Shown here: one piece after another, positions 17,680-27,585 of the stretch
Numbering within the stretch: the stretch's first letter is position 1
Layout: every line of letters begins with the position of its first letter
Assembly (NCBI RefSeq): GCF_042684365.1
Contig: NZ_JBHULI010000025.1
Coordinates: 62,001-126,000 of the forward strand
Reading direction: 5' to 3'
Source: Gracilimonas halophila
GTDB taxonomy: Bacteria > Bacteroidota > Rhodothermia > Balneolales > Balneolaceae
Length of the DNA: 64,000 bases
Made by a program: the position numbers and the translations under genes
Notes under the pieces: model-generated
The model's input: the letters and a program-made list of their open reading frames with translations, nothing else
Databases searched by the model: none
What the model was told of the DNA's origin: nothing

Positions 17680-18846
17680 CTAGAAATAATACCCAATATT
17701 AATGTTAAAGCGGGTATTCCAGCGAGCATCGTTCAGGCCTTGCCCAAGTCCCTGTCCAAAGTTTTCAGTTAACCAGGGATGGTTATTCCCGCGAGCTATG
17801 TCAAAGTAAGTGTAAACGTCTCCTGCTGAAAGTAAAAACCCAAGCACATGCTGGTGGGCATCATTAAAGCCATCGATGTTTTTTTGGAAATAGGTATAGT
17901 CGTTGTAGAAATTCAGGTTTGTGATAGGTCCCCATTCCACATCGTAGCTATAGCTGAGTCCTGCCGAATACATGTTCATTTCCGTTGCAACCGGATAGGG
18001 AGATGCGTAGGCACCCATATTCACAAAATCGACGCTTTGTCCATTATCATCCTGCGCATCCATACCATAGTTGGTGAATTGACCTTTGAAGTTCCAGTTA
18101 CCATAATTGATATCAGTATGGATCGCTAAAGCATATCTGGAAGTGGTTTCATCCAAAACTTGATTCCATATCTGCCCAACCTGACCGCTGGCTCCTACAT
18201 TTACATTTCCGTTATCAATTTCAAATGTTCGGGTTCCCCGCAGATTCAGTTGGTTACGTTCGTAGTTTGTTTGATTTCCGTCAGGCACGATGTCATATGA
18301 ATATCTTCCCGATCCCCCAAAACCAAATGATGCTGATCCTGCTGCCGGTCCTGCAGGTTCAGGTTGGAAGAAGTATGCTGCCATTACATCCCAGTTATCA
18401 GCTGTATGAGTGTATTTGATTCCCATGTCGTGATCGTCCTCAAGCCCTACATAATATGGCCCCTGAAACCACCAATTGTGAGAATTATATTGCAGATTAC
18501 CGAACGGCACCTGAGTAACACCAATTTGAATGTTATCCTTTTCATTAAAGTAATAACCTATCCAACCTTGTTTTACAAAATGAGTATTAAAAGTCGGATA
18601 GAAACGATATTCAAAGTTTAACTTTACGCCATTATTTTCAGCGTTGACGTTTATTCTCCAGGTATCCCAGGTAAACTGGGCATCATTGTTATCTATTGAA
18701 CCGTCTTCATAGTCAGTCAGGATTACGTTATAGCGTACTGCACCACCAACCGAAAGTGAGGACTCATCATCCTGCGCAATAGCCTCAAAGGTGTAAGTTG
18801 ACAGGAGCATTAAAAATGAAGCAACAAAAAATAGTAGGTTTTTCAT
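17680..18846 (-). CDS. porin-like outer-membrane protein
   Basis: 388 residues with a signal peptide ending EAIAQ. The body is typical of phosphate-selective-porin-like barrels in Bacteroidota: GGAVRYNVILTDYEDG, a long series of alternating strands such as VKLNFEYRFYP, GIKYTHTADNWDVMAAYF, and a C-terminal NTRFNINIGYYF. Substrate unknown. No SusD or TonB-dependent partner is nearby. Confidence 0.75.
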   Translation of the reverse strand: MKNLLFFVASFLMLLSTYTFEAIAQDDESSLSVGGAVRYNVILTDYEDGSIDNNDAQFTWDTWRINVNAENNGVKLNFEYRFYPTFNTHFVKQGWIGYYFNEKDNIQIGVTQVPFGNLQYNSHNWWFQGPYYVGLEDDHDMGIKYTHTADNWDVMAAYFFQPEPAGPAAGSASFGFGGSGRYSYDIVPDGNQTNYERNQLNLRGTRTFEIDNGNVNVGASGQVGQIWNQVLDETTSRYALAIHTDINYGNWNFKGQFTNYGMDAQDDNGQSVDFVNMGAYASPYPVATEMNMYSAGLSYSYDVEWGPITNLNFYNDYTYFQKNIDGFNDAHQHVLGFLLSAGDVYTYFDIARGNNHPWLTENFGQGLGQGLNDARWNTRFNINIGYYF

Positions 18847-19143
18847 TATTAGATCCGAAAAGTTAAATTAATTACTATGATTCTTTTTTAAGAAACTCTC
18901 CCAATCAGCCAGGGAGCAGAACACCACAAAAAACTGAAGCATAATTATTTCACATGCAGTAGGTGTTTTATTTTATAGTCTTAACTTTAAAATTCGATAT
19001 ATCAATATAATAGATTAAAAGACTTTTTGAAATTGAATGATAGCCTAAATTATTAAAAACAGATACTTAACAGTGTAACAAAGCTTTTCTCAAAAAATGA
19101 GATAAGAATTAAATGTACTCCATATTCCTCCACACCAAAGCAT

Positions 19144-20796
19144 ATGATATTAAAAACGTTCAGAATAACCCTAATTACTTTATTAACGGTAGCTTTTGGA
19201 GGAATAACCTCTATATATGCGCAGCAACAATTCTCAAAGCAGGATACTCTCCGTGGAAGCATAACTGCTGAGCGTGCCTGGTGGGATCTGACGTACTATC
19301 ACCTTTCGGTTGCAGTTGAAATTTCAGAAAGGAGAATCTCAGGAAGTAATCTCATTCAATACAAAGTCCTCAATTCTCACCAAACCATGCAGATAGACCT
19401 GCAGGAGCCATTGAATATTTCCCGGATCACCCAAAATGGCAAAGCTTTAAATTTTACGAGAGAAGGGAGTGCCTTTTTCATAGAGATTGAAGAAGTGCAG
19501 AAACGCGGAGATATAAATGAGATAACGGTTCATTATTCAGGTAAACCAGTGGTTGCTGCACGTCCGCCATGGGATGGAGGTTTTACCTGGACTCAGGATA
19601 GCAATGGAAAACCATTTGTTGCCACTTCAAATCAGGGAATCGGGGCTAGTATTTGGTGGCCGAATAAAGACCACCCATACGATGAACCGGACAGCATGCT
19701 CATCAGTATCACTACACCGGATACACTCATGGATGTTTCCAACGGGCGGTTAAGAGAAGTAAATGAGCCGGGCGACGGGACTAAAACCTGGCATTGGTTT
19801 GTCTCCAATCCGATCAATAATTATGGAGTGAATATTAACATTGGAGATTATGTGCATTTCGGGGATACATATGATGGCGAAAAAGGCACACTCGACTTGG
19901 ACTATTATGTGTTACGCGAAAATGAAGAAAAGGCCAGAGAGCAATTCAAACAGGTAAAGCCGATGATGGATGCCTTTGAATATTGGTTCGGCCCTTATCC
20001 TTTTTATGAAGATGGATATAAGCTGGTGGAAGCTCCTTATCTGGGTATGGAACATCAAAGTTCGGTTACCTATGGCAATGGGTATCAAAATGGATATTTG
20101 GGGCGTGACCTGAGTGGTTCTGGCTGGGGATTGACTTTCGATTTTATCATCATCCATGAAACGGGACATGAGTGGTTTGCCAACAATATCACCTACGCTG
20201 ATGTGGCCGATATGTGGGTGCATGAAGGGTTTACTAATTATTCTGAAAGCTTGTATCTGGATTACCATAATGGGGAAACAGCTGCAAATGAATATGTGCA
20301 GGGGTTGCGGTTGGGCATTCAAAATGATCGCCCTTTGATCGGCACTTATGGAGTCAATCAGCGTGGCTCAAATGATATGTATAATAAAGGAGGGAACTTG
20401 TTGCACACCCTTCGCCAGGTTGTGGCCGATGATGAACTGTGGCGGGAAATACTACGAGGGTTGAACCGGGAATTCTATCATCAGACGGTTACTTCTCGTG
20501 AGGTTGAAGAATACATCAGTGAGAAATCAGGAAGAGATCTGACTTCCTTTTTCGATCAATATCTGCGTGATACACGAATTCCAACACTTGAGTATGCTTT
20601 TCGGGAAGGCCGGCTTTTTTACCGATGGGCCAATGCGGTGGAAGGTTTTAATATGCCTGTCGATGTAACGATAAATGGGGTTGATCGGCGCATTGAGCCA
20701 ACAACAACCATGAACAGCACGAATATGGAAGAGTCTGAAAAGTACACACTGGCACTTGACCCGAATTACTATGTGGGAAGCTTTAATTTGCTGTGA
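19144..20796 (+). CDS. secreted M1-family metallopeptidase
   Basis: 550 residues, exported (signal ends ITSIYAQ). Zinc site: HETGHEWF with His338, Glu339, His342, and the third ligand Glu361 in MWVHEGFTNYSE, the HExxH-18-E spacing of M1 aminopeptidases. The substrate-anchoring GAMEN motif is replaced by LGMEHQSSVTYG, as in many bacterial M1 proteins of this group. It probably trims peptides in the periplasm. It is monocistronic. Confidence 0.93.
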   Translation: MILKTFRITLITLLTVAFGGITSIYAQQQFSKQDTLRGSITAERAWWDLTYYHLSVAVEISERRISGSNLIQYKVLNSHQTMQIDLQEPLNISRITQNGKALNFTREGSAFFIEIEEVQKRGDINEITVHYSGKPVVAARPPWDGGFTWTQDSNGKPFVATSNQGIGASIWWPNKDHPYDEPDSMLISITTPDTLMDVSNGRLREVNEPGDGTKTWHWFVSNPINNYGVNINIGDYVHFGDTYDGEKGTLDLDYYVLRENEEKAREQFKQVKPMMDAFEYWFGPYPFYEDGYKLVEAPYLGMEHQSSVTYGNGYQNGYLGRDLSGSGWGLTFDFIIIHETGHEWFANNITYADVADMWVHEGFTNYSESLYLDYHNGETAANEYVQGLRLGIQNDRPLIGTYGVNQRGSNDMYNKGGNLLHTLRQVVADDELWREILRGLNREFYHQTVTSREVEEYISEKSGRDLTSFFDQYLRDTRIPTLEYAFREGRLFYRWANAVEGFNMPVDVTINGVDRRIEPTTTMNSTNMEESEKYTLALDPNYYVGSFNLL

Positions 20797-20801
20797 AATT
20801 A

Positions 20802-20837
20802 AAACCCCGGCTCAAAAAAGAAAATGAACCGGGATTT
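20802..20837. terminator. weak terminator hairpin
   Basis: Arms AAAcCCCGG and CCGGGaTTT separated by a loop of about 17 bases, downstream of the M1 gene. The T run is short. Confidence 0.45.
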
Positions 20838-20847
20838 AAGGGTAATA

Positions 20848-21834
20848 TTATTTTTTTGCAGGGGTGAAATGAGTGACTAAATTTTCAACGGGATTGACTT
20901 CCCTTATATAAGCATAAATTGCCCTCAGCTCTTCTTAGCTCATTTGAGCGTAATTTTTCCAAGGCATTACGGTATTGAATTGACCGGCCGGTACTTCTCT
21001 GAATTCAAAGGAGGAATCTGCATAGGCTTTAAAACGATCAACAAACATAGCTTCCGTCCAGCTTCCTATACCCGTATTCAGATCGGGAGTAATATTGGCT
21101 GTCCGTACAACACTGCCATCTTCTAAACCAAACTCAAATCCGCCGGCCAATTCCATTCCGGGAATATTAGCTCCTTTTTCCTTTGGAGTATGACAATCCA
21201 TGCAGCTTGCAGCGGTTACCAAATATTTACCCCATGTAACAGGATCGCTTTTATCCGGTCTGACGCTGGGTTCAGCCTTAGTGGGCATGGTATTGATGAT
21301 GAAATTCATTGGAAAGAAGGATTCCGATTCCGGAACTTCATGTTCAATTGGATCCAGTGTCCTTAAATAGGCGATCACAGAATAAATATCTTCCTGATCC
21401 ATCTTTGCATAATTGGGCCAGGGCATGATAGGGAATAACGCCTTTTTCTCTTTATTAACTCCGGCTGTAATGGCCCGGTAGATCTCTCCATCGGTCCAGT
21501 CACCCAAGTTAGCAGGGGTTAGATTAGTCGAATAGTAATTGCCCGGCAATCCTTCTTTCTCAACGCCGTATAAATTCCCGCCGGCGCCAAGCATTGTAGG
21601 TTTAATTGGATGAGCAAATCTGGTTTTTTCCTTGGGTGTGTGGCAGTGCATACATACCATTACATGATTTGCAAGATGCTTGCCGCGGTCAATCCTTTCC
21701 TGAGTAACTTCAACTTCAATATCAGGTGCAGTTCCAACATCAGGCAATGCCGCAGATATATATACCAAGGAAGCTGATACCAACGAAAATAGGATCAACA
21801 ACACTACTCCCAAAACTATAAACAGTTTCTTCAT
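20848..21834 (-). pseudogene. membrane-anchored diheme c-type cytochrome with one in-frame TAA
   Basis: The intact part begins MKKLFIVLGVVLLILFSLVS (membrane anchor), then heme site CMHCH at residues 61-65 and a second CMDCH about 140 residues later, with MPWPNYAKMDQEDIYSVIAY and MPWKNYAQMS repeats typical of this cytochrome family. Translation stops at 20935-20937, but the same frame continues EELRAIYAYIREVNPVENLV to a final TAA at 20848, exactly the expected tail. Loss of the tail may be mild because both hemes precede it. The ATG at 21834 is chosen over an upstream extension. Confidence 0.82.
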
Positions 21835-21884
21835 AGGTCTAATAATTTTAGTTAGAGAAGCTTTTGTAACCCGATAATATTTAA

Positions 21885-21910
21885 TCAAAAGCCCCGATTG
21901 TTTCGAGGCT
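21885..21910 (-). terminator. terminator after the methyltransferase gene
   Basis: On the minus strand, arms AGCCtCG and CGgGGCT followed by TTTTGATT. Confidence 0.6.
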
Positions 21911-21967
21911 AAATGTGCATAAATAATTTGTAATTATCTACAAAGCAATGGTTTAGATAATAAAATA

Positions 21968-22600
21968 TTACTTTGAAAGGGTGATGTGCCTGTCGTCAAT
22001 TTCAAGCTTAGTGAATCCGAATTCGGCTTTTAACCACTCAAAAGTTTCGGGATGGTAAAAGAAAACATGTGTTTCATCACTTTTGTAATACCATGCGTGG
22101 AAGTCCCGGTCGTCGGTATAAATATCCGTTTTCAGGAAAAGGGAGCCGTTTTCTTTCAACATATCTTTTAGCTGATTGAATTCCTTATACGGTTCATGAA
22201 AATGCTCGATGACCTCACAGCTTACGATGTAATCATACTTTAACTGCAGCAGCTCGGGATGATTATCAAAAAACGGATCGAAGACATTCACTTCATATCC
22301 CTGGTCGTTTAGCATTTTTGTAATAACCGGTCCTGTACCTGCCCCAAAGTCGAGCCCCAAAGAATCGGTATCGTATGCTGCCGTGATCTTCTCAACCAGA
22401 GGAGATACAAAGTCTTGATATCTTGGATCCTCCACATCATTATTGTGGCTTTCATAGCGGTTGATCTCTTCTTCCGGAGTGGGATAATCATCAATATCCA
22501 TCAACACAGCTTTACAATTCGGACAACGGTTATAGCTCCGGTCTTCCTTTTCGTAGTAGTAGAATGATTCTGTCTCGGAGTTACAAAGCGTACAATTCAT
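21968..22600 (-). CDS. class I SAM-dependent methyltransferase with N-terminal zinc ribbon
   Basis: 210 residues. N-terminal CxxC pairs (Cys3/Cys6 and Cys26/Cys29) form a small zinc ribbon. Motif I is SLGLDFGAGTGPV and the post-I region VNVFDPFF; motif IV is YIVSCEVIEHF, followed by GSLFLKTDIY. This resembles proteins often annotated as methyltransferase-domain regulators. Substrate unknown. Confidence 0.85.
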   Translation of the reverse strand: MNCTLCNSETESFYYYEKEDRSYNRCPNCKAVLMDIDDYPTPEEEINRYESHNNDVEDPRYQDFVSPLVEKITAAYDTDSLGLDFGAGTGPVITKMLNDQGYEVNVFDPFFDNHPELLQLKYDYIVSCEVIEHFHEPYKEFNQLKDMLKENGSLFLKTDIYTDDRDFHAWYYKSDETHVFFYHPETFEWLKAEFGFTKLEIDDRHITLSK

Positions 22601-22650
22601 TTCCTTTTCGGGGAAAGGTAGCAGTTAAAGCATCAAGATGTAAGGCGTTA

Positions 22651-23397
22651 TCACTGACCTGGATACCAGTCTTTGAGGCGTACATCAATATCTTTTCCTT
22701 CCCAATCCACGATCTCTTTGAACCGCTCGATATCCTGTCCACGGTGGTGATATGGATACATTATACCAGGCTCAAAATCGAGAACCGCACTTGCTGCCTG
22801 ATAAATATCCATGGTGTAAGGAAGGTTCATGCAAACAAAAGCGATGTCAATGCCTTCAAGGTTTCTCATTTCGGGAATATCTTCTGTATCCCCTGAAACA
22901 TAGATGTTCTTACCGCCCATAGTAAGTACATATCCGTTCCCCCAGCCCTTGGTATGCCGGGCTCCTTCATTAGGGAGATTATACATAGCCACAGCTTGAA
23001 TGGTGATTCCCTGCTGTTCTATATTTTCGCCATTTCCAAGAATGATGGTTTTATCAGCATATTCCTCAGGCATTGCATCGGCAACAGCCTGGGGGACGAT
23101 AAAAGTTGTGTTATCAGTTTCAAGACTTCCAAGTGTTTCGGGACTTAAATGGTCGCCATGTGGGTGTGAAATAAGGATAAGGTCAGGAGCTTCTTTACCC
23201 TCGTATAAGCCGGCATCTCCCCAGGGATCTACATATATATTCAACCCATTCCATTCAAAGATCACTGAACCATGAAGGATCGGATGGACAGTCAGATCAC
23301 CGTTCTCAGTTTCAATACGATCGGGATCGTTATTAAGCTGTGCAAAGGCTGAAATTGAGAAAAAGGAAACAATGAGAGTGATCAGAAAATAGCGCAT
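22651..23397 (-). CDS. exported MBL-fold metal-dependent hydrolase (UlaG-like)
   Basis: About 248 residues with a signal peptide (MRYFLITLIVSFFSISAFAQ). Metal-binding motif ISHPHGDHLSPETL, then VSGDTEDIPEM and YPYHHRGQ near the C-terminus, as in the UlaG-like branch of metallo-beta-lactamase-fold proteins. Such proteins have diverse or unknown substrates. Its neighbours give no pathway clue. Confidence 0.88.
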   Translation of the reverse strand: MRYFLITLIVSFFSISAFAQLNNDPDRIETENGDLTVHPILHGSVIFEWNGLNIYVDPWGDAGLYEGKEAPDLILISHPHGDHLSPETLGSLETDNTTFIVPQAVADAMPEEYADKTIILGNGENIEQQGITIQAVAMYNLPNEGARHTKGWGNGYVLTMGGKNIYVSGDTEDIPEMRNLEGIDIAFVCMNLPYTMDIYQAASAVLDFEPGIMYPYHHRGQDIERFKEIVDWEGKDIDVRLKDWYPGQ

Positions 23398-23459
23398 AAT
23401 CATAGTTTATTTGTGATTTGAATGAATCAACTTCAATTAGCGGAATAGCATTCCCTGAA

Positions 23460-23897
23460 CTAACCGGGATAACCGCCCCCGATGTAATTCCTGAGTGAAT
23501 CAATTTCCACTTTTTGGTTAGCGATCACCGTTTTGACCACATCACCGATCGAGATCACTCCAACTACTTTCTCACCATCAACTACAGGCAAATGCCGGAT
23601 CTTTTTATCGGTCATCAGCTGCATACATAAGTTAACGCTGTCTGTTGAAGTAACACGGATCACTTTGTCCGTCATGATCTCTTCAACGGCCGTAGTTTTC
23701 GAAGTTCTTCCTTCAAGGATCACTTTATTTCGATAATCGCGCTCAGAAATGATCCCAGCAAGTTTTCCTGCTTCAACAACCAGAAGCGCTCCTATATTAA
23801 ATTCGGCCATTTTAGCGATGGCATTATAAACAGTGTCTTCCGGTTTAACGGAAAAAATATCTCTTCCTTTTTGATTTAAGATTTCTTTTACCTGCAT
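23460..23897 (-). CDS. tandem CBS-domain protein
   Basis: 145 residues made of two CBS domains: VYNAIAKMAEFNIGALLVVE with GIISERDYRNKVI, and NLCMQLMTDKKIRHLPVVD with VGVISIGDVVK. Such stand-alone proteins bind adenine nucleotides and act as regulators. The partner is not visible here. Confidence 0.92.
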   Translation of the reverse strand: MQVKEILNQKGRDIFSVKPEDTVYNAIAKMAEFNIGALLVVEAGKLAGIISERDYRNKVILEGRTSKTTAVEEIMTDKVIRVTSTDSVNLCMQLMTDKKIRHLPVVDGEKVVGVISIGDVVKTVIANQKVEIDSLRNYIGGGYPG

Positions 23898-23994
23898 AAC
23901 TGTACCTCCCTCTGATACTTGTGTTTGTTACTATGTAATAAAAGCATTTTTAGGTAATTTGCAAGCTTTAAACGAAGAAGGCGAAAGAATTATC

Positions 23995-24912
23995 CTATTT
24001 CAGCCAACTAAAAGTAACATCGAAAGCATATTCCCGGGTCTTCTTGGGAGAAAGGAACACATCATGAACGGCTTCCGGGATCTCAGTAAAAGTCACATCA
24101 GGCCCTAGTTTTTCCCCAAATTTTTTAATGTGATCCACGTTGAGCACCATATCGGTTTTAAGCAGGATATCATCCCAATCTGAGGGTTGACTTGATGCAT
24201 CGGAGTGCAAGATCAGGATGGGGATATCGATGTCAGATACCAAATGGAGTTTTTTTTGAGCACGGTTGATGGCATAGATCCATTTAAAATATGCAGGGAA
24301 TCCATGGATGGGTTTCAAGTCGGTATTATAGGTCCATTCCCCATGTTATTCTGCAGAAAGGCTGGCTCCGTACAAATGTGAAAAAGGCTTTTTCCGAGCC
24401 GAATAAGGGAAGAAAAAGGAGACAATACCTGCCAAAGGCAGTAATAACATACGCTGTAAAAAAGTGATGTTAAATTCTAAAAAGGGGGAGTTAAGGATCA
24501 GTCTTTCGATATGGTCTTTATATGTCCCGGTATTCATATATACCCCTGCTATCAATCCACCGGTGGAGTGTCCCATTAAAATAGTGTTATTACGTCCAAT
24601 GATCTCCAGGCTGCGATCTATCTCTTCAAAATATTCAGTTACAGATCTGCAATAATTCGGGGTTTGATGGGGAAGAAGTGAACGGCCATACTTTCTCAGG
24701 TCCAGGGCATAAAAGTTATATCCTTGTTCATGAAAAGCCTCAGCAATGTGAGACTGAAAAAAGTAATCATTGAACCCATGAAGATATAAAACAGGTTGCC
24801 GATCGACTTTATTCAACTTAGAAGAGATGAGTGTGGCGATAACTCTGCCTTCATAATCATCTTCGAATTCCAGTGTTTGTTCTGAAAAATCGTCCAGTGT
24901 CATGGCAATCAT
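23995..24912 (-). pseudogene. alpha/beta hydrolase (monoacylglycerol-lipase-like) with one in-frame TAA
   Basis: The N-terminal part has VLYLHGFNDYFFQ, FYALDLRKYGRS and nucleophile elbow LMGHSTGG. It ends at a TAA (24346-24348) after LYGASLSAE, but the frame continues HGEWTYNTDLKPIHGFPAYF then INRAQKKL, ILHSD (acid region) and AVHDVFLS (catalytic His) to 23995. The two parts are one family-length protein of about 304 residues. Without the second part the Asp and His of the triad are lost. It overlaps the YwbE gene by ATGA; an alternative ATG is at 24903. Confidence 0.87.
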
Positions 24913-25100
24913 TTAAGTTCTTTTACCCTGCCAATTTGCCCGTCTTTGAGTCTGACTTTTATCCCATGCGGATGGGTAGCACTGTTCGTTAGAATATCCT
25001 GTACTACGCCATAGGTAATTCTTCCACTGCGTTGGTCTTTCTTTAACACAATTCCCACTTCCATTCCGGGTTTAATATCTGACCTGACTGTACCCTGCAT
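24909..25100 (-). CDS. ywbE: YwbE family protein
   Basis: 63 residues with the complete family pattern: GTVRSDIKPGMEVGIVLKKD, RSGRITYGVVQDILTNSA and HPHGIKVRL ending GRVKEL. The family (DUF2196) is small and of unknown function. It is coupled on both sides: TAATG with the DUF1801 gene and ATGA with the hydrolase. Confidence 0.92.
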   Translation of the reverse strand: MQGTVRSDIKPGMEVGIVLKKDQRSGRITYGVVQDILTNSATHPHGIKVRLKDGQIGRVKELK

Positions 25101-25522
25101 TATTCCTCTCTGTATTTATGTTGAATATATTCTACGGATGTCTCAATCATTTTTTCTAAGATTTCTTTGTCAATATCATCAAGTTTGTTGATGTATAAAC
25201 AAGATTTCCCGGTTTTATGTTTACCTAAATTATCCAATAAATCATCATATTCCGAAAATCCCGACATGATGTAAATACTGATACTTTTTTTGCGATTCGC
25301 AAAGCCTGCCAAAAACCAATCTCCTTCACGGCCACTTTCATATTTATAGTGATAACTGCCATATCCTACCATACTGTCTCCCCACATACTGCCTTCATGA
25401 CCGGTAATTCTTTGCATTATTTCATGAATACTGAGGCAGTCTTCCTTGCGCTGAGGATCGTCAATGGCATTCAGGTAATCTTTAACACTCGTATCATTTT
25501 CTTTCGTCTTTAGCTCTGCCAT
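25100..25522 (-). CDS. DUF1801 domain protein
   Basis: 140 residues. The DUF1801 pattern is clear: SVKDYLNAIDDPQRKEDCL, MWGDSMVGYGSYHYKY, WFLAGFANRKKSISIYI, LLDNLGKHKTGKSCLYI. The fold is YdhG-like. Function unknown. First gene of a tightly overlapping three-gene unit. Confidence 0.92.
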   Translation of the reverse strand: MAELKTKENDTSVKDYLNAIDDPQRKEDCLSIHEIMQRITGHEGSMWGDSMVGYGSYHYKYESGREGDWFLAGFANRKKSISIYIMSGFSEYDDLLDNLGKHKTGKSCLYINKLDDIDKEILEKMIETSVEYIQHKYREE

Positions 25523-25591
25523 AACAACCTTTAATATTTAATGAACCTTTTGTGTTTGGGATTTTAGCTGTTACATACTATATACTCAAAC

Positions 25592-26827
25592 ATGAATAAT
25601 CCACTTAAAAAATACTTTGGCCCAAGTACGCTGGTAGCTGCAGCCTTCATAGGGCCGGGCACGGTCACGGTTTGTACACTTGCAGGCGTAAGATCAGGGT
25701 ATATGTTGTTATGGGCCTTACTTTTTTCAATAGCAGCAACCGTTATTTTACAGGAGATGACCGGACGTTTAGGCATTATAACCCGTAAAGGTTTTGGGGA
25801 GGCCATCCGTGAACAACTGACGAACCCAATAATAAAACTGACCGGGATTATATTGGTTTTTAGTGCCATAGTGATCGGAAACATCGCTTATGAGGGAGGA
25901 AATATCTCAGGTGCTGTATTGGGCTGGGAAGAATTTTTTGTAGGGCTGGATGTAACGATAAACGGACTTACTGTTCGGCTGACATCCCTTGTGATTGGAA
26001 TTATAGCCTTTTGGCTACTTTTTTCCGGTAATTTCAAGCGGATCGTGAATGTTATGACGGTATTGGTCGGGCTGATGAGTATCGTCTTTGTGACAACAGC
26101 GGTGGTTATTCAGCCTGATATTGTTGCTATTTTAAAAGGACTTTTCATACCACAGGCTTCACCGGATGAATTCCTTACGGTCATAGCTTTGATAGGGACT
26201 ACCGTAGTACCATATAACCTGTTTTTGCATGCCTCAACAGTTCAGGAACGATATTCCCATTTTTCACAATTGTCGGATATGAGAGTTGAGAATGCAGTTG
26301 GGATCATTTTGGGAGGTATTATTTCAATGTGTGTGGTTATCACAAGTGCAGCGGCAGCGGATGGGAGCCTTGCAGAAGTTCAAAGTGCAGCAGATATGGC
26401 AAGGCAGCTTGAGCCATTGCTGGGAAGCTGGGCAAAGACATTCATGGGGGTAGGGTTGTTTGCTGCGGGCATAACATCAGCTGTAACTGCTCCATTGGCA
26501 GCAGCTTACGCCGCTAAAGGTTTGTTGGGGTGGAATGATTCACTTAAAGACACCAAGTTCAGAGTTGTCTGGATGTTAGTTCTGTTGGCAGGTGTGTTCT
26601 TTTCTGCCACAAGTTTTGATCCGGTGCAGCTCATAGAATTTGCTCAAGTAGCCAATGGAATTACATTGCCGGTGATCGCTGTTTTCTTACTGTACATTAT
26701 GAATAAGCCCATGTTAATGGGAACTAATAGAAATACAACGAGGCAAAATGTCTTAGGTATTGTTGTGATCATAGTCACACTTTTAGTCGGTTTCAGAAGT
26801 CTGAATTCAGTTTTTAACTTTCTTTAA
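25592..26827 (+). CDS. Nramp-fold transporter lacking the metal motif, oxoprolinase-linked
   Basis: 411 residues with about 11 hydrophobic helices and clear Nramp homology, but the metal-coordinating DPGN of helix 1 is GPGT (residues 21-24, in FIGPGTVTVCTL), and the helix-6 MPHN is VPYN (206-209, in TTVVPYNLFLHAS). Canonical Mn/Fe transport is therefore unlikely. It is first in an operon with pxpA, pxpB and pxpC (2 bases before pxpA). Bacillus subtilis carries a similar Nramp-like gene (ycsG) with the same enzymes. Inference: uptake of 5-oxoproline or a related amino acid. Confidence 0.85.
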   Translation: MNNPLKKYFGPSTLVAAAFIGPGTVTVCTLAGVRSGYMLLWALLFSIAATVILQEMTGRLGIITRKGFGEAIREQLTNPIIKLTGIILVFSAIVIGNIAYEGGNISGAVLGWEEFFVGLDVTINGLTVRLTSLVIGIIAFWLLFSGNFKRIVNVMTVLVGLMSIVFVTTAVVIQPDIVAILKGLFIPQASPDEFLTVIALIGTTVVPYNLFLHASTVQERYSHFSQLSDMRVENAVGIILGGIISMCVVITSAAAADGSLAEVQSAADMARQLEPLLGSWAKTFMGVGLFAAGITSAVTAPLAAAYAAKGLLGWNDSLKDTKFRVVWMLVLLAGVFFSATSFDPVQLIEFAQVANGITLPVIAVFLLYIMNKPMLMGTNRNTTRQNVLGIVVIIVTLLVGFRSLNSVFNFL

Positions 26828-26829
26828 TT

Positions 26830-27585
26830 ATGCTTTCGAAAATAGACCTTAATTGTGATCTGGGTGAATTTTACGGCATGTATGATGAAGTACGTGATTC
26901 CAGGATCATGCCTTTTATAAGCAGTTGTAATATCGCATGTGGTTTTCATTCCGGAGATCCTGTAGCAATAATGAAAACGGTAAAACTGGCGTTGAGGAAT
27001 GAAGTAGCTATAGGAGCTCACCCCTCATACCCCGATCTTCAGGGTTTTGGCAGGCGGATCATGAATTTGAGCAGCGAAGAACTTGAAGCCTGCGTGTTAT
27101 ATCAGGTATCAGCATTGAAAGGAATTACGGAGTCATTGGGTGGAAATCTACATCATGTAAAGCCACATGGTGCTTTATACAATCATGCTGCAAAAGATAA
27201 AGAAACTGCGATCGGTATCGTTAAAGCACTTGTACAGGTACAAAAAGATATGCTGATCTACGCCCCTGCAAAGTCTGTATTAAGCAGTGTAGCGGAGGAT
27301 GCCGGACTCAGAGTTAGGAGTGAGGTGTTTGCTGACAGGAGATATGAAGACGATCTGAGTTTACGCTCAAGAAAGCTGAAGGGAGCTGTTCTGGAGCAAA
27401 AGGAACATGTTTTAAAACAGCTTGCCGGTTTTTTGGATGGAGTTGTTCACACACATGATGGATTAGAATTGCCTATTGAAGCTGAAACAATATGCCTTCA
27501 CAGTGATACCGAGGGCGCTGCTGAACTTGCCAAAGAAATCAATGAATTTTTAACCAAACATGATGTCAGGATCACTTCAGATTAA
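26830..27585 (+). CDS. pxpA: 5-oxoprolinase subunit A (LamB/YcsF family)
   Basis: 251 residues. Starts KIDLNCDLGEFYGMYDE, then SCNIACGFHSGDP, GAHPSYPDLQGFGRR, HHVKPHGALYNHA, FADRRYEDD and ICLHSDTEGA, all hallmark PxpA motifs. With PxpB and PxpC it hydrolyses 5-oxoproline to glutamate using ATP, recycling a by-product of N-terminal glutamine chemistry. It overlaps pxpB by 26 bases. Confidence 0.96.
   Translation: MLSKIDLNCDLGEFYGMYDEVRDSRIMPFISSCNIACGFHSGDPVAIMKTVKLALRNEVAIGAHPSYPDLQGFGRRIMNLSSEELEACVLYQVSALKGITESLGGNLHHVKPHGALYNHAAKDKETAIGIVKALVQVQKDMLIYAPAKSVLSSVAEDAGLRVRSEVFADRRYEDDLSLRSRKLKGAVLEQKEHVLKQLAGFLDGVVHTHDGLELPIEAETICLHSDTEGAAELAKEINEFLTKHDVRITSD

Noticed and set aside
19912..20322. 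136-codon open frame antisense to the M1 peptidase
   Set aside because: Overlaps the zinc site of the real gene on the other strand; sequence is low-plausibility.
25592..26827. Calling the Nramp-fold gene mntH
   Set aside because: The DPGN and MPHN metal motifs are absent and the operon is oxoproline metabolism.
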